From contig WSYJ01000036.1 in assembly GCA_020186115.1 (NCBI GenBank), positions 248,001-312,000 of the forward strand: DNA of 64,000 nucleotides. The letters are read 5' to 3'. Source of the stretch: Histomonas meleagridis (lineage: Eukaryota > Parabasalia > Tritrichomonadida > Dientamoebidae). A program made the translations under genes and the position numbers. Positions 41,103-50,256 of the stretch are shown piece by piece (the stretch's first letter is position 1; the number at the start of each line of letters is the position of its first letter). The notes beneath the pieces were generated by a model. The model was not told where the DNA came from. It searched no databases and worked only from the letters and a program-made list of their open reading frames with translations.

Positions 41103-42592
41103 ATCGAATATTTGTTGCATTGCCTCTTCATGAATTATATATAATAAACATTAAATAAAACAATTGAAACTTCATCATTAATTTTGATTCCTTCTTTTCT
41201 AGCAAACGAATTAATTACTTTGTTATTGTTTTTGATGCTTTCGAAACTTTCTCTTTTATTTTTTATTGCTTGTTTATTTGCTTCGATAAGAAATTTCTTA
41301 TGAAGTATTTCATATTTTTCATTTTTTTCTTTTTCTATAAACACGAAAAAATTTTTATATTTTTGTTTCTCTTTATTCCATAGTTCTTCGATTGTCTCAT
41401 TATTAATAATTTTATTCTTTCTGCTTTTGAGGAGTGTTTTAATATTATTTTTCGACATAACTTTTGTTTCTATTAATTCCGTTTCTTGATTAATCCATAT
41501 TTTTAATTCATTTTGTAGAATTATTATATTATTTATTATGAATTCTTTGATAAAGTTAGGCATTAATTTGTTATCATTTCGAATGTTTTGAATTTCTTCT
41601 TTAGCAAATGTTGTATTCTTTATGAACTTAAAACATTTGATAAAATCAGTTTTTAATTCATCAATATATTCATTAATATTATCATTGCATTCCGTTTTAA
41701 CAAAAGAAATAATTTTCTGGAAATCTTTTGTTTTACTTAAAGATTTAAATAATGAAAATATCAAATTAATTTGTTCACAAAGTGTTTTACCATTTATTAA
41801 ATGTTTTTTATTAATAATAATATTATTAATTCTACTAAAAAGTTTTCTGATTTTATTCCAATATAAATCATTTTCAACTTTCTTTGTAATAATTTCTTCA
41901 TTCGGAACATATTCTGGTATTGATATAATTGATAAATATTGTGTTACCAATAAATTATTATCAAACAATGATATTATTTCACTGATTTTTTCTGTTCGAG
42001 TTTGAATATATTCTTTCATTCTTGTGAAATCATTTAATGTTTTATTCGGAATATCGTTAATTGGAATATATAAAAATGGCTGACAAATAGATTCATTCCT
42101 AATAATTGGAAAAATTTTATGAATGAAATAACAACATTCAATGCTCTCTAATATGTTTTGGATAGAAGATGCATAAGGAATTTCATCATTAACATAAATT
42201 GATATCGTTGAAACATTAAGAAGTGTTAATAATCCAATGTTTTCATATGGAAAATCAGTTCCTTCAGTGTCAACAAAAAATATTTCATTACTTTCATGTT
42301 CTTTTATTAAAGATACATTCATTCGTTCTTGTAAGTCTTTTAGTTTATATGGACCAATTAGATTAATATTTGTTGTATGTTCGATTTTGATCGGTTCACC
42401 CTTATTACAATAATAATCTGGACTAGGGCCATTGATTAATTGATTTAAAATAGAACTTTTCCCTGTTTGCGCTTTTCCATAAATAATTATAAGAAATGGT
42501 CTTTTAGATGATGACAAAATTTCTATCGCTTCTGAATTGATTTTGTTATCATCACTATCATTAATTATAAAAGGAACTTGTTGTGGAAGCAT
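37179..42592 (-). CDS. GBP-like GTPase fused to a 24-module ankyrin array with intron-like spacers
   Basis: The 5' block (42592-41135, 485 codons) starts MLPQQVPFIINDSDD. It has a P-loop GKAQTGKS at residues 39-46, a switch-II-type DTEG at 109-112, and then a long helical region, as in guanylate-binding/atlastin large GTPases; the guanine-specificity motif is not obvious. The block ends EGIKINDEV, the tail of an ankyrin-like unit. The next block (IHEEAMQQIFDTAFKKGN to EGIDIN) resumes after a short spacer. Twenty-four ankyrin Thr codons follow, from 41100-41102 down to 37272-37274. The final module (TALHYATKNGNTEIVQL) ends in TAA at 37179-37181. Nineteen of 23 module intervals are exactly 170 bp. 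Without spacer removal the GTPase stops at 41135. The product would be a GTPase with an ankyrin superhelix. Confidence 0.65.
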
Positions 42593-42760
42593 AAACAGAA
42601 GAAGATGACAAGGTCAAAGGTAAAACTTTTACCTCTATTCAAAAAGTCGATAATTGAATGTCAAATTTTCAATGAAAGTATCGAACTATTATTGAAAAAA
42701 ATGCCATCTCCCCAAAAAAATGCCAACACAATGTTTAACGGTGGAATATTCCAAAAAATC

Positions 42761-42798
42761 GGTACCCTCCGATAGGGTACCCAGTACTGGGAAATTTC
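42761..42798. promoter_or_regulatory. Hairpin plus tandem palindromes upstream of the GTPase-ankyrin gene
   Basis: GGTACCCT (42761-42768) and AGGGTACC (42774-42781) form an 8-bp perfect stem with loop CCGAT. It is followed immediately by the 12-bp palindrome CCCAGTACTGGG (42780-42791) and then GAAATTTC (42791-42798). The cluster lies about 170 bp upstream of the ATG at 42592. It could be a dimeric-factor binding site or a hairpin; no function is shown. Confidence 0.5.
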
Positions 42799-43157
42799 CT
42801 AATTTTATTCCATCCACAACCCAATTTTATTCTTTATATCCTACATTATATTGTTATTATAGCAATGATTCGGCCCTTTACTAATTTTACTGGAACAAAT
42901 ATTAAGGCATAAAAATAAATTTTCTTGTTAATATCTTGTGTGAGTGAATGTTTTTTTCATTTGAGTATATGTTGGTAATTAGTATAAGCAGTTGTTCGAT
43001 TTTTTTGAATTGTTTTCAGAATTTTTATAACAAAAAGCAATCATTTATAAGAAACCATATTCATGCAGGCATTCATTATATTATTTAAAAGTGCCTTTGA
43101 ATAGTTTTGTTTTTTTATAGTTTTATTGTTTCGTTTAAATATCGAGGGAAAGATTCA
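42799..43157. other. Intergenic
   Basis: About 360 bp of A+T-rich DNA with no open frame of note. Confidence 0.3.
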
Positions 43158-43655
43158 ATGGTCAAATTGAAAAATTTCAAGAAAACAAGGTTTTTATCTT
43201 TTAACGGTGTGAATTTTGACTTTTGTGTTGGCCGATGTGTATTTGATGAAGTTCTTCAATTTATGCTCATTTTACAGCATTCAAAGCAATTTATAACTCA
43301 ATCTAAGCTTAAATATCAATTTTTCAAACACTTCAAATTTTTACATATTCCAAAAAGCAGAAGCAAAGAAGAGCTTGCTGATACACGCAAAGCGAAAGTT
43401 TCAATTTTCGAAATCATTGTCAATATTTTTTTAATTTTTTGTAATTTTTCTACAGAGTTCACTATATGCCATTTAGATGTAAAATTCATCTCTAACAATA
43501 TGTATGCGGTTTCAATGATCCATGTTTTAGCCCTCAAGCGAAAACTGTTAGAATCAGATATTTCATACTCTCGAAAAAAAAACACATTGAAAACATTACA
43601 TTTGATCAAAAAACCTTTGGATACACATTTTGATGCACGAATTGTATTCAATTAG
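43158..43655 (+). CDS. Hypothetical protein, uncertain
   Basis: 165 residues from ATG 43158 (MVKLKNFKKTRFLSF). It is Phe/Lys-rich with a hydrophobic stretch (SIFEIIVNIFLIFCNFS). The antisense strand is also open for 111 codons across 43316-43651, so either strand could be a chance frame. No family recognised and no clear promoter. It sits directly before a surface-protein relic and may itself be relic DNA. Confidence 0.3.
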   Translation: MVKLKNFKKTRFLSFNGVNFDFCVGRCVFDEVLQFMLILQHSKQFITQSKLKYQFFKHFKFLHIPKSRSKEELADTRKAKVSIFEIIVNIFLIFCNFSTEFTICHLDVKFISNNMYAVSMIHVLALKRKLLESDISYSRKKNTLKTLHLIKKPLDTHFDARIVFN

Positions 43656-43702
43656 CAGTTTATATCAAATTTCTTCAGAAAAATTCAACGTTGCGAATTC
43701 AC

Positions 43703-43712
<10 letters not shown>

Positions 43713-43734
<22 letters not shown>
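43713..43734. repeat. (TA)11 microsatellite
   Basis: Eleven TA dinucleotides in a row, between the hypothetical frame and the BspA-like relic. Confidence 0.9.
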
Positions 43735-43869
43735 CTCATATCAGATAATTTTCAATAAAAATTTTACAAATAATTATACAAATATAATTGAAAATATGAT
43801 TCTTGGTGAAAATATTCCTCGAATTCCGGGTAACGAATTTATTGAATAGTCATTCGTTGTTTGTGTTAA

Positions 43870-44778
43870 TTTCAGTAATTCAGTAACAAACATTGCATTA
43901 TCAGCATTTTCAAATTGTTATAATTTGACATTTTTTCCAATTTCTGCAGGGTTAACAAGTTATGGAGAGAAGGCATTTTCACATTGTATATCAATAACAA
44001 ATACCACAATTCCAAATTCAGTAGAAAACATCGGATCCTCTGCATTCTCATGTTGTTATGGGTTAAAGATATTAACACTGTATACTTGGTACAGGATTAA
44101 GCACTATTGCAAATGGTGCATTTTCGCATTGTTATAATCTTCAATGTATTTATTATTACGGTATTTCACAACAATCGACTGGAGAAAGTGCATTTTCTTC
44201 AGTTAACGCAACAGCTCTTACATATCCATCATATAACGATGAAAGATTTGGTCCATTTACAGTGAGTAATTATGAAGGAGGAGCTTGTGTACCATTATCA
44301 TTCACTAAATCGAACACTTTCATGAGATCGATATATTAATTAAATCGAAAACATTCACTAAAACAAATATATTTATAAATACACTTCAAAGTGATTTAAC
44401 TTTATCTTTTTCTTTAGTATCATTAATGATCGTATACTCATTTGCCATTTATGAAACACAAACGAAATCATTTTCTTTGTTTATATGTAATTCAACATTT
44501 TCATATATTGAAACAACATTTTATGGTTACACAATTGTTATTTACTCGACGTATTATAATTATTATTCAAATTTTTACACATATATAAGTTATAGTATAA
44601 AAGAATCATCGAATGGAATTGCAACTCCAGCTTTATTATAATTTGTGGATCAATTGCATTTGTTTTGATAATTATTGGAATTGTAATATTTTTAGTTAAA
44701 TATAACAATAAAAAAGATAAAACTACTCCAAAATTGCATTTCAAAGATTCAACAACATCAAGTGCAAAACAAAAATGA
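43870..44778 (+). pseudogene. BspA-type leucine-rich-repeat surface protein, decayed
   Basis: BspA/TpLRR units are readable across frames: SVTNIALSAFSNCYNL, GLTSYGEKAFSHC, TIPNSVENIGSSAFSCCYGLK (frame of 43925), then in another frame GTGLSTIANGAFSHCYNLQC, and a terminal GESAFSSVNATALTYPSY...FGPFTV. A Ser/Thr/Tyr-rich spacer follows, and a membrane anchor with short cytosolic tail (FVLIIIGIVIFLVKYNNKK) ends at TGA 44776-44778. Intact relatives are large trichomonad surface proteins thought to act in adhesion. The N-terminal bulk is missing and at least two frame changes and a stop break the rest. Confidence 0.7.
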
Positions 44779-45790
44779 AAATTTTTTAGTTACAGATATT
44801 GTTAAAGAAGATATTTGGTTATAATGCAAATATATAATAAAAATTATTTTGATTTTGATATAAGATAAAAATTTGAAATACGTTTATCTGCGATTTGGTA
44901 ATTTTTTAGTAATCAATGGATTCTACAAAAAGATTGGATTATGATAACACTTTAATGCCACCGGATCTACTTTTAACCTCAGTTGAGATAGTTGCATCCT
45001 TATGCTAAGAATAATTTAAGAAGCTTTTGCTATCTCGACACAACCGAATCACAGAAATCATAATTTACAGATCACTTACTGTAGGGAACATCACCGCACA
45101 AACAGTTGTAATAATTTTATACAATCCTCTCTCCAAATTTGGAGAAAATGGTTCTAAATTAACCTTACACACGTCCAGAGCATAATCAAACTACAGAATT
45201 GGATTAGGTTGGATAACATTTTTGTTGTATATAAAAATTTTGTTCATTTTTATGAGCGCAATCCCAATGGTCGATATGTTTCGGGATTCACTTCTTCCAA
45301 ACTCCTTTGGAATGATGAGGAATCTCCTAAAAATTTTGATACAAGGAAGCGAAGTCATAAATTTGCAAGCGACACATGGGAGCGATGTTACATCATCTGC
45401 TGATTGCGTCATAGCAAAGAACTTATACAGAAGTTAACCTCATTGAACATGCCTCAATCACCCACTGAGTGATAAAACAAAACTTTTTGGATAATTTAAG
45501 TAAGTTAGTTGTCATTATTTTATGAAATCTCTTGCATTAGTATTAAAATACATTCGTTAACTGCTTCGCGCGTTTGAGGTTCATGTTAATGCTCCAACAA
45601 CTTCTGGTAAGAGGCTATTGTGCAATTAATCATAATTTATTTGTAATAATGTTAACATTAATGATAATCGAGAACGTAATATCGGCGGTGATTGAGCTTG
45701 TTGTAGTATTAAGTGATGCAGTTGTAACTGAAATATTTTGGGATGCTTAAAACATAAAAACAAATTTGAAAGATATTAAATATCATTATG
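44779..45790. other. Gene-free stretch, possible unidentified relic
   Basis: About 1 kb. Around 45190-45440 both strands stay open in overlapping frames (for example TSLPCVACKFMTSLPCIK on the minus strand). The sequence is less A+T-rich there and may be a relic of something coding, but I cannot name it. No terminal repeats recognised. Confidence 0.3.
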
Positions 45791-45799
45791 TTGAAGAAG

Positions 45800-46705
45800 T
45801 AATTACCGTTTTTATATGCATAAAAAAGTTCAGTTCGAAACTAATGAAATGATTTCCAAACATCAAATCACTAATTTAACTATTTCTACGTGTTTACAAT
45901 TTTCATTCCTTCATCATTTAAAAATAAAAATATTTCATAATTAAAATATTGGATACATAAAATCCCCAAAATTTTTTTTATCATTAATTTCTTCGATTTT
46001 GTTCTCATAAAAATATTTAAAGACATCATTCTGATGGAAATGTATAGCGATTTCAGATGGACTTCTAAATGGTGAATTGTTTCGTCCACACATAGTTTCC
46101 TCCAGCTATAGCATAATTACCTGTCTAAAACATTTAAAATGCGGCATATTATATCATTTTTTCCATTAATAAATGAAAATTGTTCATATATCGATTAATA
46201 AATTGAGCAAAATCAAAATTACTTTGTGTTGTAATCTCTTGAAGATTTTCGATTTCATCATTTCGAATTATTTGAGCAATTTCATTTGGATTTATACCAA
46301 TTAGTCCAATCATTCTTTGAGAGTTCTTTGTTGTTATATTGGAAGAAGTCATAAGAATGGAATTTGTGGATTCGATTTCGTTTTGGCTAAAATATTGTCC
46401 CGAATATAATGTACGAGCTAATTGCAATTAGGTTTAATGTATATAATATGATTCTTGACTTTTGATTTATGATATTGTAATTTGAACATCTTCATTCTTG
46501 TCAATCATTTGCATAAAGCATAAATATATATCAAAGTCTTTTTTCCGTGATAAAAATGTGAAATATGTTAATTGGCATATATGAATGCTGGAAATTAGCA
46601 ACATAAAATTTCATCACCTATTCAATAGACGCATTTAAATTGTCTTCGCTTAATTCAAAGAGAACTTGTTCAATGGTTATTAACTTCGCTGAGTTTTCTT
46701 GTATT
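45800..46705 (-). pseudogene. Decayed DUF3447-ankyrin gene
   Basis: Pieces on the minus strand match the gene at 24265 in order. TIEQVLFELSEDNLNASIE is near 46680-46620, GINPNEIAQIIRNDEIENLQEI is near 46320-46240, and the 45886-46089 frame gives NYEIFLFLNDEG. A final spacer relic has TTTGGAA exactly 19 nt before an ankyrin-like TELFYAYKNGN near 45830. Several frameshifts and deletions separate them. It overlaps the flank of the gene ending at 46827. Confidence 0.75.
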
Positions 46706-46826
46706 CCCTTCCCCCACAAAATGACAAATTATTTCAGATTTCACTTCATGCTTTATCGTCGAGTTTCAAAAAGTCAAATTTCAATGCTTATGACATATCG
46801 GCATTTTATGTTGTCAAAATTTCTGA

Positions 46827-48074
46827 TCACGACACCTGTAAATACTGGGAAATCCCATTTTTAGGAGCAATGATTTTACTTTGCCCAGGTATTATTGTGC
46901 CGCTTTTAGACGAACTTCTTTTCTTTCCTTTCTTGTTTTTCTGTGTGTTAATATATTGCTGATATTTTATTGATACTCCATCCAACAAAATATGAAATGG
47001 ACAATAATTCATTTCGGGTATTCCATTAACTTCGTTTTTATCTAAAATCGGATTACATTTTCTTAACCAAAATTGTGCAAGTGATTTCGATATTGTCGGA
47101 AATAATGAGAGGATGTACTCATGCAACGATTCGCTTTCTTTTAGGAACGTTTGGTTTGTATCAATCATTGACACTACAAAAGATAATACGCTTTGGATAT
47201 CATAGAACTTTCGATATTTAATATTTGAAAGTCCGATAAATATTTCGGCATTTTGATCGTTTCCATATGTAAAGAGATATACATTTTCATATACAATTGA
47301 TGCTTCTGCAACTTTTGATGTATTAATGTTTTGTATTATTATTCCATTTCGATGATTGATTTCAAAATCGGCAGAATTCAAATTCCGAATTATAACTCTG
47401 CAATCTCTAAATATCGTTCTAAATTGTGGAATGTTAATCACTGATTCATCAACAATGATTCCTGGCTTTTGATTCGTATCATTTGTGTCTTCAATGTTTT
47501 TGATTTTCAGAATTTCTTTTTCTTTTTTAACTTTAGTTTTCTTAATTTTATCATTCGATTCTTTATATTTTAAGTCTGGTAATTGAAAACTTTCGTCTTC
47601 TTTTGTCTTCAAACAAAAATCATTTAAATTTGTTGACGAAAAAAGATCATTAGTATCATTTGGAATTATCATTTCTTCAATTGGATGTGGAAATGATTGT
47701 TTATCTGCTGATTTTTCATTGAGCTTTATTCGATTATATTCTTCATTATAAGAAGTTGTACAAAATTTTAATGGATAATTTTCTTGAATTTGGTTTTTCT
47801 CATTACTCTTTCCTGAAATTTGAATCAATTCTTCTATTTCATTAAGATATGGAAATGCCATATCTTTTAATGCATTGTCATCATGATCATAATAAATAAA
47901 TATTTCTGTTTGTGGTATAAATTGAAATTCTAAATGAATTGGTTCAATTTCTTCAAGATCATTTTCAAATTGATCATAAAAATTTCCCTGCTCAATCAAA
48001 TCTAAATTAACATCTAAAAGTGTGTCCTTAACAGATATCACAGGGCTACCAAAGTGCATTGTATGAAAGTTCAT
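46827..48074 (-). CDS. Hypothetical protein with basic C-terminus
   Basis: 415 residues from ATG 48074 (MNFHTMHFGSPVISV). The N-terminal ~210 residues are acidic and low complexity. Residues about 215-350 look folded with alternating hydrophobics (IFRDCRVIIRNLNSADFEI, GIIIQNINTSKVAEAS, YENVYLFTYGNDQNAEIFIG). The C-terminus is basic (NKKGKKRSSSKSG). No family recognised. It is divergent from the Sec20-like gene, with 91 bp between start codons and a GC-rich element between them. Confidence 0.6.
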   Translation of the reverse strand: MNFHTMHFGSPVISVKDTLLDVNLDLIEQGNFYDQFENDLEEIEPIHLEFQFIPQTEIFIYYDHDDNALKDMAFPYLNEIEELIQISGKSNEKNQIQENYPLKFCTTSYNEEYNRIKLNEKSADKQSFPHPIEEMIIPNDTNDLFSSTNLNDFCLKTKEDESFQLPDLKYKESNDKIKKTKVKKEKEILKIKNIEDTNDTNQKPGIIVDESVINIPQFRTIFRDCRVIIRNLNSADFEINHRNGIIIQNINTSKVAEASIVYENVYLFTYGNDQNAEIFIGLSNIKYRKFYDIQSVLSFVVSMIDTNQTFLKESESLHEYILSLFPTISKSLAQFWLRKCNPILDKNEVNGIPEMNYCPFHILLDGVSIKYQQYINTQKNKKGKKRSSSKSGTIIPGQSKIIAPKNGISQYLQVS

Positions 48075-48113
48075 ATAAAATTTTGTTTAAACATCAAAAA
48101 ATTTGATGTCTTT

Positions 48114-48124
48114 GGGGTGTCCCG
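48114..48124. promoter_or_regulatory. Bidirectional promoter element GGGGTGTCCCG
   Basis: Located midway between divergent starts 48074 and 48166, about 40 nt from each ATG. Nearly identical to GGGGTGCCCG before 27231. Confidence 0.45.
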
Positions 48125-48165
48125 GAATATTTTGAATACTTTACATAACCTCCTTCTTCAGTAAA

Positions 48166-49341
48166 ATGGAAAAATGCATTTCACATCTTTTTGAATTAGT
48201 ATCAGAATATGAAAACTTAATAGTCCGGATTACACAATCGCCTAAAACAGAAGAACCAATTGATGCACTTAAAAAAGAAGCAATTCATATTGAAGGTCAA
48301 ATTTCTCAAGGAATTGAAAATCTAAGACACCAAATTCATATTGATGATCGAATTCCATCTGAAGAACGTGAAAACCAACTAAATGCAATATTAAATGAAA
48401 ATGGAATTAATTTAAGTCAACTTAAAATTCGTCGACGTGCTGCAATCGACCAAGTAAATAAAGAACTTGCGGAAATGAAAGTGCAAGAAAGTATTGAAGC
48501 GCGCCAAAGACTATTAGGTGATGCAACAAAAGATGAAATTCGTCGTACAATCAATTTGAAGAACCAAAATACGCTTGCGGTTGCTACAGATGCAACTGCA
48601 CGTCTCGAGCGAACGAGAAATATCATCAAAGCTCAAGTACAAGAAAGTCAGCAAAGTATTGAATTAATGAGAGAATCAACACAATTTTTAGAAGGAATCA
48701 ACGACGCCACATCCAAAGTCGAATCTGCGCAGAACAAAGCATCTCGTTCATTAGCACGACTTCGAGTCTCACAGAATTTTGACAAATATTTTTTGAAATT
48801 TTCGATTTTTGTTTTTATCTGCTCTGTGATATTCGTCGTCATTTCGAACATTCGACACAACGTAATCGTCGACGTTTTCACTTATGGATATCGAAAGCTG
48901 AAGAGGAAAGACGACAAAACTCTCACGCCAACGCCTACGCAGCAAATGCCGTCCCTGACACCAACGCCAACGCACACGCAAACGCAAACAGAGACTCCAA
49001 AAAATGCGCCAACACAAGAGCAGACAGAGCAAACGGAAGCACACAAAGACACAGAGCCATCATATGAACTAAAGCACGAGCAGACAGAGCAAACGGAAGC
49101 GCATAAAGACACAGAGCCATCAGATGCGGCAACGCCACTGCATGCGACTACAGAAGTGGTAACGCAAGCAGAGCCATCAAATGAACAGATAGAAGCTGAG
49201 CCATTAGATGCGACAACACAAGAGCAGATGAAAACGCCAACTGAAGCAGATGCAAAACTTCAGACAGAGCGTTCGAGCGAAGAAGCGGAAACAGTGGAAA
49301 CAGAACCATTTGAAGCAAACGAACTCAATAAAGAACTATGA
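48166..49341 (+). CDS. SEC20: Sec20-like ER SNARE with long lumenal tail ending NKEL
   Basis: 391 residues. Residues 1-160 are helical. A SNARE-like helix (TRNIIKAQVQESQQSIELM...INDATSKVESAQNKASRSLARL) leads into a single membrane segment at about residues 206-228 (FSIFVFICSVIFVVISNI), the Sec20/BNIP1 arrangement for retrograde Golgi-to-ER fusion. The lumenal side continues for ~160 residues, rich in Thr/Glu/Gln/Pro, with the 15-residue unit EQTEQTEAHKDTEPS present twice, 20 residues apart. The last residues are LNKEL, close to KDEL/HDEL-type retrieval signals; yeast Sec20 also ends in a lumenal HDEL. The tail DNA (about 48925-49320) is much more G+C-rich than its neighbours. Confidence 0.72.
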   Translation: MEKCISHLFELVSEYENLIVRITQSPKTEEPIDALKKEAIHIEGQISQGIENLRHQIHIDDRIPSEERENQLNAILNENGINLSQLKIRRRAAIDQVNKELAEMKVQESIEARQRLLGDATKDEIRRTINLKNQNTLAVATDATARLERTRNIIKAQVQESQQSIELMRESTQFLEGINDATSKVESAQNKASRSLARLRVSQNFDKYFLKFSIFVFICSVIFVVISNIRHNVIVDVFTYGYRKLKRKDDKTLTPTPTQQMPSLTPTPTHTQTQTETPKNAPTQEQTEQTEAHKDTEPSYELKHEQTEQTEAHKDTEPSDAATPLHATTEVVTQAEPSNEQIEAEPLDATTQEQMKTPTEADAKLQTERSSEEAETVETEPFEANELNKEL

Positions 49342-49534
49342 TCTATTAAATGTATTTCATCTAAATTGTGTGCGTGAATCCAAATTTTTGTACTTTTCGT
49401 TGGAGCTGTGAATTACACATTTTAAGATTAAGAAAGGTTTTAACCAACGATAGAATTAAATGAATGAAAAATCATCGTGATGATATTCAAATCTTGTGGG
49501 CAAAGTACGTTTAAAATATTTTGACCATATAGAA

Positions 49535-50026
49535 ATGCAGGATAACACTTTAAGAGAAATCCATAAGTCAGCAATATGGACAGTGTCTACCACAAAGAGT
49601 GGGTATAACATATCAGCAATGTTTGATAATAAAACAGATACTTTTTGGCAATCTGATGCTACTCCTCCTCATTGGATATGTGCACAATTTTCAAAAAGGA
49701 CATATATATCGAAGCTTTCATTATATCTTTCAATTCAACAAGATGAAACATATACACCAACTGAAATAGTCATTAATACTGGAAATGACCCAATAAATCT
49801 AACTGAACTTAAAACAGTCAAACCAACCCAACTTAGAGGATGGGTAGATATTGACATTAATGTTTCAGCAATATTCTTCCAGATATCTCTGACAAAGAAT
49901 CATCAAGGAGGTCGTGACTCAAGAATAAGACTAATTAAACTCTATGGAGCACCGTTTTCTCCTTGTATTGATCCAAATGTATACTTTAAATCTCCTGAAA
50001 TATCAAAATATTTATCAATACGGTAA
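49535..50026 (+). CDS. APC10: Anaphase-promoting complex subunit 10 (DOC1)
   Basis: 163 residues from ATG 49535 (MQDNTLREIHKSAIWTVS). It is a single DOC/F5/8-C-like jelly roll. Key blocks match APC10: REIHKSAIWTVSTTKSGYN, LFDN-like MFDNKTDTFWQSD, PHWICAQFSKRT, DETYTPTEIVINTGND, RGWVDIDIN and KNHQGGRDSRIRLIKLYG. The NHQ-GRD-x-RIR-x-I-K-Y block is the substrate (D-box) co-receptor surface. APC10 helps the anaphase-promoting complex bind its targets for ubiquitination during mitosis. The short C-terminal tail ends KYLSIR, comparable to the IR tail that docks APC10 on CDC27/APC3. Length fits the family. Confidence 0.92.
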   Translation: MQDNTLREIHKSAIWTVSTTKSGYNISAMFDNKTDTFWQSDATPPHWICAQFSKRTYISKLSLYLSIQQDETYTPTEIVINTGNDPINLTELKTVKPTQLRGWVDIDINVSAIFFQISLTKNHQGGRDSRIRLIKLYGAPFSPCIDPNVYFKSPEISKYLSIR

Positions 50027-50256
50027 TATATTATTTAATAAATTTTTCTTGTTTTCATCACAAAATAATTTTTTTAAGCTTAAACGCTAGTGTTACAACT
50101 TGTTATTTCCATCTGAAATTAATAAATTTCAAATTTCATTTTAATAAATTGATGAACCTATTTAAGGAAAGAAAAATAACATTAAGTTTGTATAACAAAT
50201 ATGAAGAAATAGTTATTCATTAAAAGAAATTTTAAAATTTATTTGGCCAATTATAA

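Noticed and set aside
6001-42592. Canonical T. vaginalis introns (GTATGT ... ACTAACACACAG)
   Set aside because: Neither signal is present at any ankyrin spacer boundary that I inspected.
45191-45437. Three overlapping frames as a transposase fragment
   Set aside because: No catalytic triad, zinc finger or terminal repeat could be recognised; left as unidentified.
48769-49138. Minus-strand frames opposite the Sec20-like tail
   Set aside because: Cys/Val/Leu-rich text created by the antisense of the Thr/Glu repeat; the plus strand has the coherent protein.
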